Assembly: GCF_003634755.1 (NCBI RefSeq)
Contig: NZ_RBXA01000002.1
Span: 124,001 to 188,000, forward strand
Origin: Flavobacterium limicola
GTDB lineage: Bacteria; Bacteroidota; Bacteroidia; Flavobacteriales; Flavobacteriaceae
DNA: 64,000 bases
Direction: 5' to 3'
The position numbers were made by a program, and so were the translations under genes. The notes beneath the pieces are model-generated. The model did no database searches, was not told the DNA's origin, and saw only the letters and a list, made by a program, of their open reading frames with translations. This document shows, piece after piece, positions 52,961 to 61,073 of the stretch (position 1 is its first letter; every line of letters begins with the position of its first letter).

Positions 52961-53897
52961 TTTCCAATATTTTTTGCAAAACTAATTGTGCGGCATAGGT
53001 TCTATTGTTGGCTTGTTCGATAACAATTGAATTTTCGCTGTCAATCACTTCGTCGGTTACAATTACGTTACGTCTTACCGGCAAACAGTGCATGAACTTA
53101 GCATTGTTGGTCAGTTTCATTTTATCGGCAGTTACAGTCCAGTTTGGGTCGGAATTTGTAATCTGACCATACTCCTTATAGTTGCTCCAGTTTTTTGCAT
53201 AGATAAAATCGGCATTTTCGAAAGCTTTGTTTTGGTCGTATTCAATCTTGGAATCTTTAGTAATTTCAGGATTCAATTCATAGCCTTCCGGGTGCGTAAT
53301 AACAAAATCAGCATCTTGTAACTGCATCATTTCCACAAAAGAATTAGGCACAGCTTGAGGCAAAGCTTTAGGATGTGGTGCCCAAGTCAAAACTACTTTT
53401 GGCCTGTGTTTTGTTTTGTATTCTGCCATAGTAATGGCATCTGCAAGAGATTGCAACGGGTGTCCCGTGGCACTTTCCATATTTACTACTGGAACGGTAG
53501 CATATTTTAAGAAACCTGAAAGTACGATTTCGGCATTGTCTTTTTCTTTGTCTACCAATTCGGCAAAAGCTCTGATAGCAACAATATCGCAATATTGAGA
53601 AACCACTGCTGCCGCCTCTTTAATGTGTTCCGAAGCACCGGAGTTCATGATGGCTCCATCTTCAAATTCAAGTGTCCAACCTTCATTGGTAAAATTCATT
53701 ACCATGACGTTCATTCCTAAATTCAAAGCTGCTTTCTGCGTGCTCAAACGCGTTCTCAAACTGGAATTAAAAAACAACATTCCTAAGGTTTTGTTTTTAC
53801 CCAGTTTTTTGTTTTTTAGTGGTTTTTTCTTGATTTTCAATGCTTGTTTCACCCATTTATCGAGCGAATCTATGTTTTGTATGGAGATGTAGTTCAT
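52950..53897 (-). CDS. argF': N-acylornithine carbamoyltransferase (ArgF')
   Basis: 315 residues. The carbamoyl phosphate loop reads FFNSSLRTRLSTQKAA where ordinary OTC has STRTR, and HPKALPQAVPNSF and MHCLPVRRN are typical of the N-acetyl/N-succinyl-ornithine branch found in Bacteroides and Xanthomonas. The discriminating position (Glu in the acetyl enzyme, Pro in the succinyl enzyme of B. fragilis) is Ser89 here (GASEH). It carbamoylates the acylated ornithine before deacylation. Coupled to argB. Confidence 0.9.
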   Translation of the reverse strand: MNYISIQNIDSLDKWVKQALKIKKKPLKNKKLGKNKTLGMLFFNSSLRTRLSTQKAALNLGMNVMVMNFTNEGWTLEFEDGAIMNSGASEHIKEAAAVVSQYCDIVAIRAFAELVDKEKDNAEIVLSGFLKYATVPVVNMESATGHPLQSLADAITMAEYKTKHRPKVVLTWAPHPKALPQAVPNSFVEMMQLQDADFVITHPEGYELNPEITKDSKIEYDQNKAFENADFIYAKNWSNYKEYGQITNSDPNWTVTADKMKLTNNAKFMHCLPVRRNVIVTDEVIDSENSIVIEQANNRTYAAQLVLQKILENGK

Positions 53898-53919
53898 TGT
53901 AATTATATTTTAGGTTTTT

Positions 53920-53966
53920 GGACGCGGATTAAACGGATTCGCTATCGCGAAGATACGGATAAAAAC
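53920..53966 (+). repeat. inverted repeat, left of GxxExxY gene
   Basis: Reads GGACGCGGATTAAACGGATT then CGC-TAT-CGCGAAGATACGGAT. Its inner part TTCGC..GCGAA is itself palindromic. A copy in inverted orientation with a few changes lies at 54370-54421. Confidence 0.7.
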
Positions 53967-53982
53967 GAATTTTTATTATTTC

Positions 53983-54363
53983 TTATTTTCTGTTGTTTTC
54001 AAAAATTTTCCTTCTGAATTCAGGTTTCTTTCCAAAGTTTAAAAGTAGACCTACTTCACAATCGCTGCTTCTTAAATAATTTAAAATTTGGTTTTCAAAA
54101 TCTTTTACAATATAATCAACTGCTTTTAGTTCCAATATCACTAGATTTTCTACTATTAAATCTGCATAATATTCTCCAACTTCAGTTCCTTTATAGTAAA
54201 CTTTAATTTTATTCTGAGCTTCAACTTGGTATCCTTTATTTTTCAATTCTATATACATTGAATTTTGATATACTTTTTCTAAAAAGCCATAGCCCAATTC
54301 ATTATACACTTCATAAAAAGTTTTTAAAATTCCATCCGTTAATTCTTTATGTTTTAAATCCAT
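53983..54363 (-). CDS. GxxExxY protein (PDDEXK-like)
   Basis: 126 residues with the naming motif GFLEKVY (G-x-x-E-x-x-Y, about 26-32), then YYADLIVENLVILELKAVD that supplies D and ExK of a PD-(D/E)xK nuclease-like core, and the QILNYLRSSDCEVGLLLNFG block. Family function unproven. It breaks the arg-pro cluster between proB and argF' and is framed by inverted repeats, so it entered the operon as a mobile passenger. Confidence 0.88.
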   Translation of the reverse strand: MDLKHKELTDGILKTFYEVYNELGYGFLEKVYQNSMYIELKNKGYQVEAQNKIKVYYKGTEVGEYYADLIVENLVILELKAVDYIVKDFENQILNYLRSSDCEVGLLLNFGKKPEFRRKIFENNRK

Positions 54364-54369
54364 TTTAAA

Positions 54370-54421
54370 AATCTGTATTAATCAGCGTCTTCGCAATGCG
54401 AATCCGTTTTATCTGTGTCCC
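54370..54421 (-). repeat. inverted repeat, right of GxxExxY gene
   Basis: On the minus strand it reads GGGACACAGATAAAACGGAT then TCGCATTGCGAAGACGCTGATT, matching the left copy at most positions. Confidence 0.7.
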
Positions 54422-54425
54422 TTCT

Positions 54426-55196
54426 TTATAGAATTTTAGTAAAAGGTATTTCGTTTTTTAAAGCTTTCAAAATAAAATTGTCTTCCAACCCATTGACAAT
54501 CCAGGTTTCAATATTCGCGGCTTTAGCGATTGCTGTTGCTTCAATTTTAGATTGCATTCCACCGGTTCCATGCGAGGATTTTGAATCACCAATCTCTTTT
54601 TCCAATACTTTCAAATCGGTTACCAAAGAAATGGTTTCGGGAACGGCATCATTAATGGATGCTTTGGTGTAAATCCCGTTTGTATTGGTAGCGATGATCA
54701 GAATGTCAACATTTAATAAAACGGCCGTTAAAGCGGCTAATTTATCGTTATCACCAAACCGAATCTCATCCGTAGCCACGGTATCATTTTCATTGATAAT
54801 CGGTATGTAATTATTTTTGACCAACACATTGATGGTGTTCACGATATTTACTTTGGACTGTTCTTTTTCGAAATCAGAATAAGAAAGCAAACACTGCGAA
54901 ATCAGTAATCCTAAATCGCTGAAGTTTTCATGATAAATCCGCATCAAATGAGGCTGACCAATAGAAGCTAATGCTTGTTTCACAAAAACATCTTTGTCTT
55001 GATTTTCCAGTTTTACAAATTGTTTAGCTGCAGCAATCGCACCGGAACTTACAATTATAAACTCGTAATCATCTTGTAAAGCGGCTATTTGCATCCCAAT
55101 ATCCTCAATCTTTCCTCTCGAAATGTGATTTGTTTCTTTGGTTAACGTGTTACTTCCTAACTTTAATAAAATTCTTTTCTTACCTGATTTGTCCAT
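54426..55196 (-). CDS. proB: glutamate 5-kinase (kinase domain only)
   Basis: 256 residues: amino acid kinase domain with LLKLGSNTLT, VSSGAIAAAKQ, NENDTVATDEIRFGDNDKLAALTA and GTGGMQSKIEATAIA. The C-terminal PUA domain of the E. coli enzyme (367 residues) is missing, as in many Bacteroidota. First step of proline synthesis. Overlaps proA by 17 bases. Confidence 0.94.
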   Translation of the reverse strand: MDKSGKKRILLKLGSNTLTKETNHISRGKIEDIGMQIAALQDDYEFIIVSSGAIAAAKQFVKLENQDKDVFVKQALASIGQPHLMRIYHENFSDLGLLISQCLLSYSDFEKEQSKVNIVNTINVLVKNNYIPIINENDTVATDEIRFGDNDKLAALTAVLLNVDILIIATNTNGIYTKASINDAVPETISLVTDLKVLEKEIGDSKSSHGTGGMQSKIEATAIAKAANIETWIVNGLEDNFILKALKNEIPFTKIL

Positions 55197-56376
55197 TTCC
55201 GTAAATATACCACTTATTAGTAACTAAATGTTGCAAACCAATTGGTCCACGTTGGTGTAATTTGTCCGTGCTTATCGCCAATTCTCCTCCTAAACCAAAT
55301 TGTCCTCCATCAGTGAATCGGGTAGAGGCATTTTGATAAACGGCTGCCGTATCAACATTTCCCATGAATTCCTGAGCAATTGCATCATTCTTTGTGATTA
55401 TCGAAGCCGAATGTCCGCCACAATATTTATTTATTTTGTCAATTGCTTCTTGATTCGAATTGGTTGTTCCAATAACAATTTTATAATCTAAAAACTCTTC
55501 GTACCAAATTAAATCCGATTCAATCTGAGGAATATTTGTTGCTTTTGAAATACTTTCGTCTCCCAAAACCGTAACGTTTCTTTGTTGTAATTCCTCAACT
55601 ATTTTGATAGCAAAAGTTTCCCAATTTTCAAGATTAGTATCAATTAAAACTTTATCTAAAGCATTACAAACTGATATGTTTGAGGTTTTTCCGTTAATAA
55701 TAACATCAAGTGCTTGGTCTAAATCGGCTTCCTTATTTACATACACAAAATTATTTCCTCGACCACTTATAATCACTGGGCAAGTGGCGTGTTTTTTTAC
55801 AAAAGCAATCAATTTTTCACCACCACGAGGAACGATTAAATCTACTTTTTGTGTTGGCTTCTCTAAAAATGCCTGTGTTTCTTCCCGATTGTAATTCAAG
55901 TATTCTACCCATTCTGTTGCAACATTATTTGCTGTTAAAGCCTGATGCCACAATTCCACAATTTTTAAATTGGATAGTAAGGATTCTTTTCCGCCTTTCA
56001 ATAGAATTTTATTTCCGGATTTAAAAGCGATTCCACCAGCTTCAACGGTAACATCAGGTCTGGATTCATAAATAATCATTATGGTTCCAAAAGCTGCTGT
56101 TTTATTGATGATTTTCATTCCGTTTTCATGGTCGAAATTAAATCGCTCCACACCAATAGGATCTTCTTGACTTGCTAATTGTTGCATGGATAAAATCATC
56201 CCGTCAATTTTGGCATCATCAACCAATAAACGTTTTTCCATGGCCAAATCATCTCCAGAATAATTATTGATATCCTGTTGATTTATAGTCTTAAGATTGG
56301 CTCTTTCTTCTTCAAGAAGTTCGGCCATGCGACTTAAAACTGCATTTCGCTTTTCTATTGGTAATAAGTAGTTCAT
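55180..56376 (-). CDS. proA: glutamate-5-semialdehyde dehydrogenase
   Basis: 398 residues. Aldehyde dehydrogenase fold with IYESRPDVTVEAGGIAFKSGN, LIVPRGGEKLIAFV and the active-site Cys in NISVCNALDKV; GGHSASIIT and RFTDGGQFGLGGELAIST close it. Reduces glutamyl phosphate made by ProB. It shares the intermediate glutamate semialdehyde with ornithine metabolism, a reason for the joint cluster. Confidence 0.95.
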   Translation of the reverse strand: MNYLLPIEKRNAVLSRMAELLEEERANLKTINQQDINNYSGDDLAMEKRLLVDDAKIDGMILSMQQLASQEDPIGVERFNFDHENGMKIINKTAAFGTIMIIYESRPDVTVEAGGIAFKSGNKILLKGGKESLLSNLKIVELWHQALTANNVATEWVEYLNYNREETQAFLEKPTQKVDLIVPRGGEKLIAFVKKHATCPVIISGRGNNFVYVNKEADLDQALDVIINGKTSNISVCNALDKVLIDTNLENWETFAIKIVEELQQRNVTVLGDESISKATNIPQIESDLIWYEEFLDYKIVIGTTNSNQEAIDKINKYCGGHSASIITKNDAIAQEFMGNVDTAAVYQNASTRFTDGGQFGLGGELAISTDKLHQRGPIGLQHLVTNKWYIYGNGQIR

Positions 56377-56539
56377 TAGTTTTTGGTTTACTATTTTAGA
56401 AGGAAAATCTAAACATATAAGTCATGTAAATTTTTAGTTCTAGGTTAATATTTATTTGCTTAAAATAAAAAAATCAGAGAATTTATAAATGATATTATTC
56501 ATTTTTTAAAACTTAAATGACTTACATGTTTAAAAAAAA

Positions 56540-57676
56540 TCATTTCAATTCTGCCAATGCTTCTTTTAAAGCTATGATAAAGGTATCGATTGCTTCTTTC
56601 TTGATTGTCAATGGTGGAAGAATTCTTAATAAGTTTTTATTATTTGCATTTCCTGTAAAAATATGCTTGTCGATAATCATTTTTTTACGAAGTGTACTTA
56701 CGTCAAAATCAAATTCTACACCTAACATTAATCCTCTTCCTTTTACTTGAATCACTTCAGGAACTTGTTTGATTGCTTCTAAAAAATAAGCGTAAACGTC
56801 ATTTACGTTATCCATTAATTTTTGGCTTTCAATCACATTCAAAACAGCAATTCCAGCGGCACAAGCCAAATGGTTTCCTCCAAAAGTAGTTCCTAATAAT
56901 CCATAACTCGCTGTGAATTTTGGAGAAATCATGATTCCCCCAATAGGAAATCCGTTACCCATTCCTTTTGCCAGACAAATAATATCTGCTTTGATGTTAT
57001 GGTGTTGGTGTGCGAAAAACTTTCCGCTTCTTCCATATCCGGATTGTACTTCGTCCAAAATCAATACAACATCATAAGCGGCACATAGTTTTTCTAATGC
57101 CTGAAAAAATTCAGTTGTTCCTTGGTCTAAACCACCAACTCCTTGAATTCCCTCAATTATAACAGAAGAAACATCTCCTTTTTTTAGTTCGTTTTCTACC
57201 AACTCGATATTATTTAATGGTAAAAAAGTAACGATTTGTTGAGCATTGATTGGCGCAACAATTTTTTTGTTATCTGTAACCGCAACTGCCGCCGAAGTTC
57301 TTCCGTGAAAGGAATTATCAAAAGCAATTACACGCGATTTATTGTTGTGAAAAGAGGCTAATTTCAAGGCGTTTTCATTGGCTTCAGCTCCAGAACTACA
57401 TAAGAATAGCGTGTAATCTTCCAATCCTGAAAGTTTCCCTAATTTTTCTGCTAATTCTACTTGCAATGGATTCTGAATCGCATTCGAATAAAAACCAATA
57501 TTATCCAATTGATTTTTTAATTTGGCAACATAATCCGGTTGTGTGTGTCCAATGGAAATTACTCCATGACCACCGTATAAATCTAAATATTCTACTCCTT
57601 TTTCATCTGTAATAGTACAATCCAGTGCTTTTACAGGAGTGATGTTGTATAATGGGTAAACGTCAAATAAGTTCAT
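56540..57676 (-). CDS. argD: acylornithine aminotransferase
   Basis: 378 residues, class III PLP aminotransferase: LYGGHGVISIGHTQP, FLCSSGAEANENALKLA, LDEVQSGYGRSGKFF and the PLP lysine in CLAKGMGNGFPIGG, then TTFGGNHLACAAG. Transfers an amino group to N-acylglutamate semialdehyde. 163 bases before proA and 82 after argC. Confidence 0.92.
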   Translation of the reverse strand: MNLFDVYPLYNITPVKALDCTITDEKGVEYLDLYGGHGVISIGHTQPDYVAKLKNQLDNIGFYSNAIQNPLQVELAEKLGKLSGLEDYTLFLCSSGAEANENALKLASFHNNKSRVIAFDNSFHGRTSAAVAVTDNKKIVAPINAQQIVTFLPLNNIELVENELKKGDVSSVIIEGIQGVGGLDQGTTEFFQALEKLCAAYDVVLILDEVQSGYGRSGKFFAHQHHNIKADIICLAKGMGNGFPIGGIMISPKFTASYGLLGTTFGGNHLACAAGIAVLNVIESQKLMDNVNDVYAYFLEAIKQVPEVIQVKGRGLMLGVEFDFDVSTLRKKMIIDKHIFTGNANNKNLLRILPPLTIKKEAIDTFIIALKEALAELK

Positions 57677-57695
57677 TTTCTTTTTTTGTTTAAAT

Positions 57696-57752
57696 GGTTT
57701 AAGGTTTCAAGTTTCAAGTTACGTGTGCAACCTTAAACTTTAAACTTGAACC
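57696..57752. repeat. imperfect inverted repeat between argC and argD
   Basis: GGTTTAAGGTTTCAAGTTTC on one side and AAACTTTAAACTTGAACC on the other can pair over some 18 bases with bulges. No T-run on the minus strand, so perhaps an mRNA-stabilising hairpin or dispersed repeat inside the operon. Confidence 0.45.
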
Positions 57753-57758
57753 AAATTT

Positions 57759-58736
57759 TTAGAATCCGCTTGGTTTCAAATGCAATCCTTTGGTTTCATC
57801 CAATCCAAACATTAAATTCATGTTTTGAATAGCTTGTCCAGAAGCGCCTTTTACTAAATTATCAATTACTGAAGTAATCAATAACCGATTTCCTTTTTTC
57901 ATTAAACTAATAATACATTTATTCGTTTGAACCACTTGTTTCATATTGATTCCGGTGGTGGTAATAGTTACGAAAGGTTGGTCTTTATAAAAAGCTTCAT
58001 ATTTGGCCACTACATCTTCCAAATTTTCTTCAATTGTTGTGTATAATGTTGCAAAAATTCCTCTGGCAAAATCTCCTCTGTTGGGTACAAAAATCAATTC
58101 ATTATTATAATCCGCTTGTAATTGGTTGACACTTTGGTTTATTTCGCCCAAATGTTGATGCTCAAAAGCTTTGTAATGCGACATATTGTTCGATCTCCAA
58201 CTAAAATGCGTCGTTTCCGAAGGTGAAACTCCAGCTCCAGTGCTTCCTGTTGTGGCATTAATATGAACGTCAGTAGTCAATATTTTGGCTTTCGCCAAAG
58301 GCAGTAATGCGAGTTGAATCGCTGTTGCAAAACAACCTGGATTAGCGATAAATTGAGCGTTTTTGATTGCCGCTTTATTCAATTCGGGTAAACCGTAAAC
58401 GAAAGTTTTATTATCGAACTCTTTGTCTTTGGTCAATCTGAAATCATTTCCTAAATCGATGATTTTGGTATGACTCGCAAATTGATTTTGCTCTAAAAAC
58501 GATTTTGATTTTCCATGACCCAAACACAAGAAAACAACATTCACATTTGAATTTACAGTATCGGTAAAATTCATTTCGATATCGCCCATCAAATCATGAT
58601 GCGCAACATGAAGCGGTTTTCCAGCATTTGTTGTGCTGTAAACAAAATCAAGTGAAGCATTGGGATGGAACATCAATATTCTGATGAGTTCTCCCGCAGT
58701 GTAACCTGAACCACCAATTATTCCAATATTAATCAT
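57759..58736 (-). CDS. argC: N-acyl-gamma-glutamyl-phosphate reductase
   Basis: 325 residues. NAD(P)-binding start IGIIGGSGYTAGELIRIL, catalytic Cys135 in NPGCFAT and GSTGAGVSPSETTHFSWR. Reduces the acylglutamyl phosphate from ArgB. Overlaps argG by 8 bases. Confidence 0.95.
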   Translation of the reverse strand: MINIGIIGGSGYTAGELIRILMFHPNASLDFVYSTTNAGKPLHVAHHDLMGDIEMNFTDTVNSNVNVVFLCLGHGKSKSFLEQNQFASHTKIIDLGNDFRLTKDKEFDNKTFVYGLPELNKAAIKNAQFIANPGCFATAIQLALLPLAKAKILTTDVHINATTGSTGAGVSPSETTHFSWRSNNMSHYKAFEHQHLGEINQSVNQLQADYNNELIFVPNRGDFARGIFATLYTTIEENLEDVVAKYEAFYKDQPFVTITTTGINMKQVVQTNKCIISLMKKGNRLLITSVIDNLVKGASGQAIQNMNLMFGLDETKGLHLKPSGF

Positions 58737-59928
58737 GTGTCAGTTTGTTTACAGATGAAAATATATTTTGTGCATTTCCAAGAATTTTGATAAATCCTTT
58801 GGCATCATCTGATGTCCAAGCGTTGTTCATTTCTCCGTATTGTCCAAAACCGGTATTCATCAAATCATTCTCTGATTCAATTCCGTCCAATGTAAAGTGA
58901 TATGGTTTTAGCGAAACAATAACAGTCCCGTTCACAGTCGTTTGGGTGTCTTCTAGGAAAGCCTCGATGTTTCTCATTACAGGATCCAAGAATTGTCCTT
59001 CATGAAACAACATTCCGTACCAGTTTCCTAGTTGTTCTTTCCAGTATTGTTGCCATTTACCAAGCGTATGTTTCTCTAATAAATGGTGTGCTTTAATAAT
59101 GATTAAAGGCGCAGCAGCTTCAAAACCAACTCTTCCTTTAATTCCGATTATCGTATCACCAACATGGATATCTCTACCAATTGCATACGCACTGGCTAAT
59201 TTTTCAAGAGCAACAATGTTTTTTGTCGGTGTATCGAATGTCCCGTTGATTCCTACTAATTGACCTTTTTCAAATTGCAGTGTAACTTTCTCTTCACCAT
59301 CTTTTTGCAATTGAGAAGGGTAGGCTTCACTTGGCAAAGCTTGATTTGAGGTCAATGTTTCTTTTCCTCCAACACTGGTCCCCCACAATCCTCTATTAAT
59401 GGAATATTGTGCTTTTTCCCAAGAATAATGAACTCCGTTTTTAGATAAATAATCAACTTCTTCCTGTCTTGATAATTTCAAATCTCTGATAGGAGTGATA
59501 ATTTCAATTTCGGGAGCAATGGTTTGGAAAATTAAATCAAAACGAATTTGGTCATTTCCTGCACCAGTACTTCCGTGAGCGATTGCTTCAGCGCCAACAG
59601 ATTTTGCATATTTAATCGCTTCAATAGCTTGAAAAACTCGTTCTGCACTTACGGATAATGGGTAGGTATTGTTTTTTAATACATTTCCGTAAATCAAATA
59701 TTTTATGGCTTTATCATAATATTTATCAACGATTGTAAGATTTGCATGTTGCGCACTTCCTAATTCGTAAGCTCTTTCTTCAATAGCGGCTAGTTCAGCT
59801 TCATCAAATCCTCCAGTATTTATAAGAACAGTATGGACTTCATATCCTTTTTCGTTTTTTAAATATTTTAGGCAATATGAGGTATCTAATCCTCCGCTGT
59901 ATGCTAATACTACTTTTTTCATGATCAT
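58729..59928 (-). CDS. argG: argininosuccinate synthase
   Basis: 399 residues. PP-loop VVLAYSGGLDTSYCL at the start, then HGSTGAGNDQIRFD and a SINRGLWG block. Joins citrulline and aspartate using ATP. A start two codons later (MKKVVLAYSGG) is equally likely. It follows the GNAT gene by 54 bases. Confidence 0.96.
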   Translation of the reverse strand: MIMKKVVLAYSGGLDTSYCLKYLKNEKGYEVHTVLINTGGFDEAELAAIEERAYELGSAQHANLTIVDKYYDKAIKYLIYGNVLKNNTYPLSVSAERVFQAIEAIKYAKSVGAEAIAHGSTGAGNDQIRFDLIFQTIAPEIEIITPIRDLKLSRQEEVDYLSKNGVHYSWEKAQYSINRGLWGTSVGGKETLTSNQALPSEAYPSQLQKDGEEKVTLQFEKGQLVGINGTFDTPTKNIVALEKLASAYAIGRDIHVGDTIIGIKGRVGFEAAAPLIIIKAHHLLEKHTLGKWQQYWKEQLGNWYGMLFHEGQFLDPVMRNIEAFLEDTQTTVNGTVIVSLKPYHFTLDGIESENDLMNTGFGQYGEMNNAWTSDDAKGFIKILGNAQNIFSSVNKLTHD

Positions 59929-59982
59929 TGTTTTTTTTCTCGTCCTAACTCTATTTTCGATAAAGAAAGAATAAAAAGGATA

Positions 59983-60600
59983 TTATTTTTTTAAGAACAG
60001 GGCTTGTTTAATTGATTTTAATCTATTGAGAACTCTTATGTTAAATGGATGTTCTGGCGGATCTTTCGGTTTTTCTTTTGGGTCATATAACATTCCGGTA
60101 CACAAACACATCTTGTTTTCTTTGCTTTGCAAAATTTCAAAATTGGTACAGGTTTTACAGCCTGCCCAAAAGGTAGGATCTGTAGTCAATTCCGAAAAAG
60201 GAACTGGTTTATAACCTAAATCAGAGTTAATTTTCATTACTGCCAATCCAGTTGTGATTCCGAATATTTTAGCATCAGGGTATTTTTCCAAAGAATAGTC
60301 AAATACTTTAGACTTGATTTGTTTTGCCAAACCTAAATTTCTGTAATCAGGATGAACAATCAATCCTGAGTGCGCCACATATTTACCGTGTTCCCAACTT
60401 TCGATATAACAAAAACCAGCAAATTTTCCGTTGTCTAATGCGATAACGGCATCTTTGCTTTCCATTTTTTTCTGAATGTATTCAGGAGTTCTTTTGGCAA
60501 TACCAGTTCCTCTCAACAAGGCTGATAATTCAATAGTATCGCATATTTCCTGCGAATACTTATAATGTTCTTCCTGAGTTGTTATAATAGAAATATTCAT
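59983..60600 (-). CDS. GNAT acyltransferase, probable first enzyme of the arginine pathway
   Basis: 205 residues. GNAT core with GFCYIESWEHGKYVAHSGLIVHPDYRNLGLAKQIKSKVFD read in pieces and a Cys-rich AGCKTCTNFEILQSKENKMCLCTGM region after it. No other glutamate acyltransferase (ArgA, ArgJ) is in the cluster, and a gene like this leads the arg operon in many Bacteroidota. It should acylate glutamate with acetyl- or succinyl-CoA. First gene of the operon; a leader region of about 320 bases precedes it. Confidence 0.75.
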   Translation of the reverse strand: MNISIITTQEEHYKYSQEICDTIELSALLRGTGIAKRTPEYIQKKMESKDAVIALDNGKFAGFCYIESWEHGKYVAHSGLIVHPDYRNLGLAKQIKSKVFDYSLEKYPDAKIFGITTGLAVMKINSDLGYKPVPFSELTTDPTFWAGCKTCTNFEILQSKENKMCLCTGMLYDPKEKPKDPPEHPFNIRVLNRLKSIKQALFLKK

Positions 60601-60835
60601 TTCAAAAGCTGAGTTTTTGAGTTATAAAATGATTTGTAATTTTGTAATTGAAATAACTCTATGCCAAAATCGGCTATAATATCAAACCAGTTAATTGTTG
60701 TGCAATAAATTGAACTACAATGTGATAGTGATGAATATATAGTTGTTTTTGGATATGAAAATCCAATAGGAAATAAGGTTGATTTCAAAACGGAAAAATG
60801 AAAAATGAATAATAAAACGAAACAGCTTTTGGGTA

Positions 60836-60922
60836 CTATAGAGATAGCATCCGTACTTCGGGAGAAGTAGTAGGTCTGTTTGTCCGTGACAAAGAAGTTA
60901 TATGTACACTTGTTTTATTCAT
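60836..60922 (-). CDS. 28-codon leader-like ORF before the arg-pro operon
   Basis: On the minus strand ATG at 60922 opens 28 codons to TAG at 60838-60836, with three Arg codons (AGA, CGG and a second CGG), Ser- and Thr-rich. The DNA contains TACTTC-TCCC-GAAGTA, a perfect 6-bp hairpin, and is richer in GC than its surroundings. The ATG lies about 6 bases after the -7 element, so it would be nearly leaderless. May be an attenuation peptide or part of a structured RNA. Confidence 0.4.
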   Translation of the reverse strand: MNKTSVHITSLSRTNRPTTSPEVRMLSL

Positions 60923-60927
60923 TGGTG

Positions 60928-60960
60928 CAAAAGTACACTTATTTTTATAACACAATGCAA
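60928..60960 (-). promoter_or_regulatory. promoter of the arg-pro operon
   Basis: Minus strand: TACTTTTG matches TAnnTTTG and is preceded by TTG elements at 17 and 22 bases. It ends 5 bases before the leader ORF. The only good promoter upstream of the GNAT gene. Confidence 0.6.
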
Positions 60961-61013
60961 CTTTTGTATTTTCTAACAAAATTTTAATGTATTGTGTGTT
61001 TTATTACAAATAA

Positions 61014-61048
61014 AAAACTCCTTGATAGTTTGATTATCAAGGAGTTTT
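61014..61048 (-). terminator. terminator of the 61-kb lipoprotein gene
   Basis: AAAACTCCTTGAT and ATCAAGGAGTTTT, a perfect 13-bp stem with a 9-base loop; T-run on the minus strand. 25 bases after the gene. Confidence 0.88.
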
Positions 61049-61073
61049 GTATAATGTAGTTAGGTTTAAGGTA

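Noticed and set aside
53416..53892. Plus-strand ORFs over argF'
   Set aside because: Antisense shadows of a clearly conserved enzyme.
60597..60788. 63-codon minus-strand ORF upstream of the GNAT gene
   Set aside because: Low complexity, no conserved look; the stretch is better read as leader RNA of the arg-pro operon.
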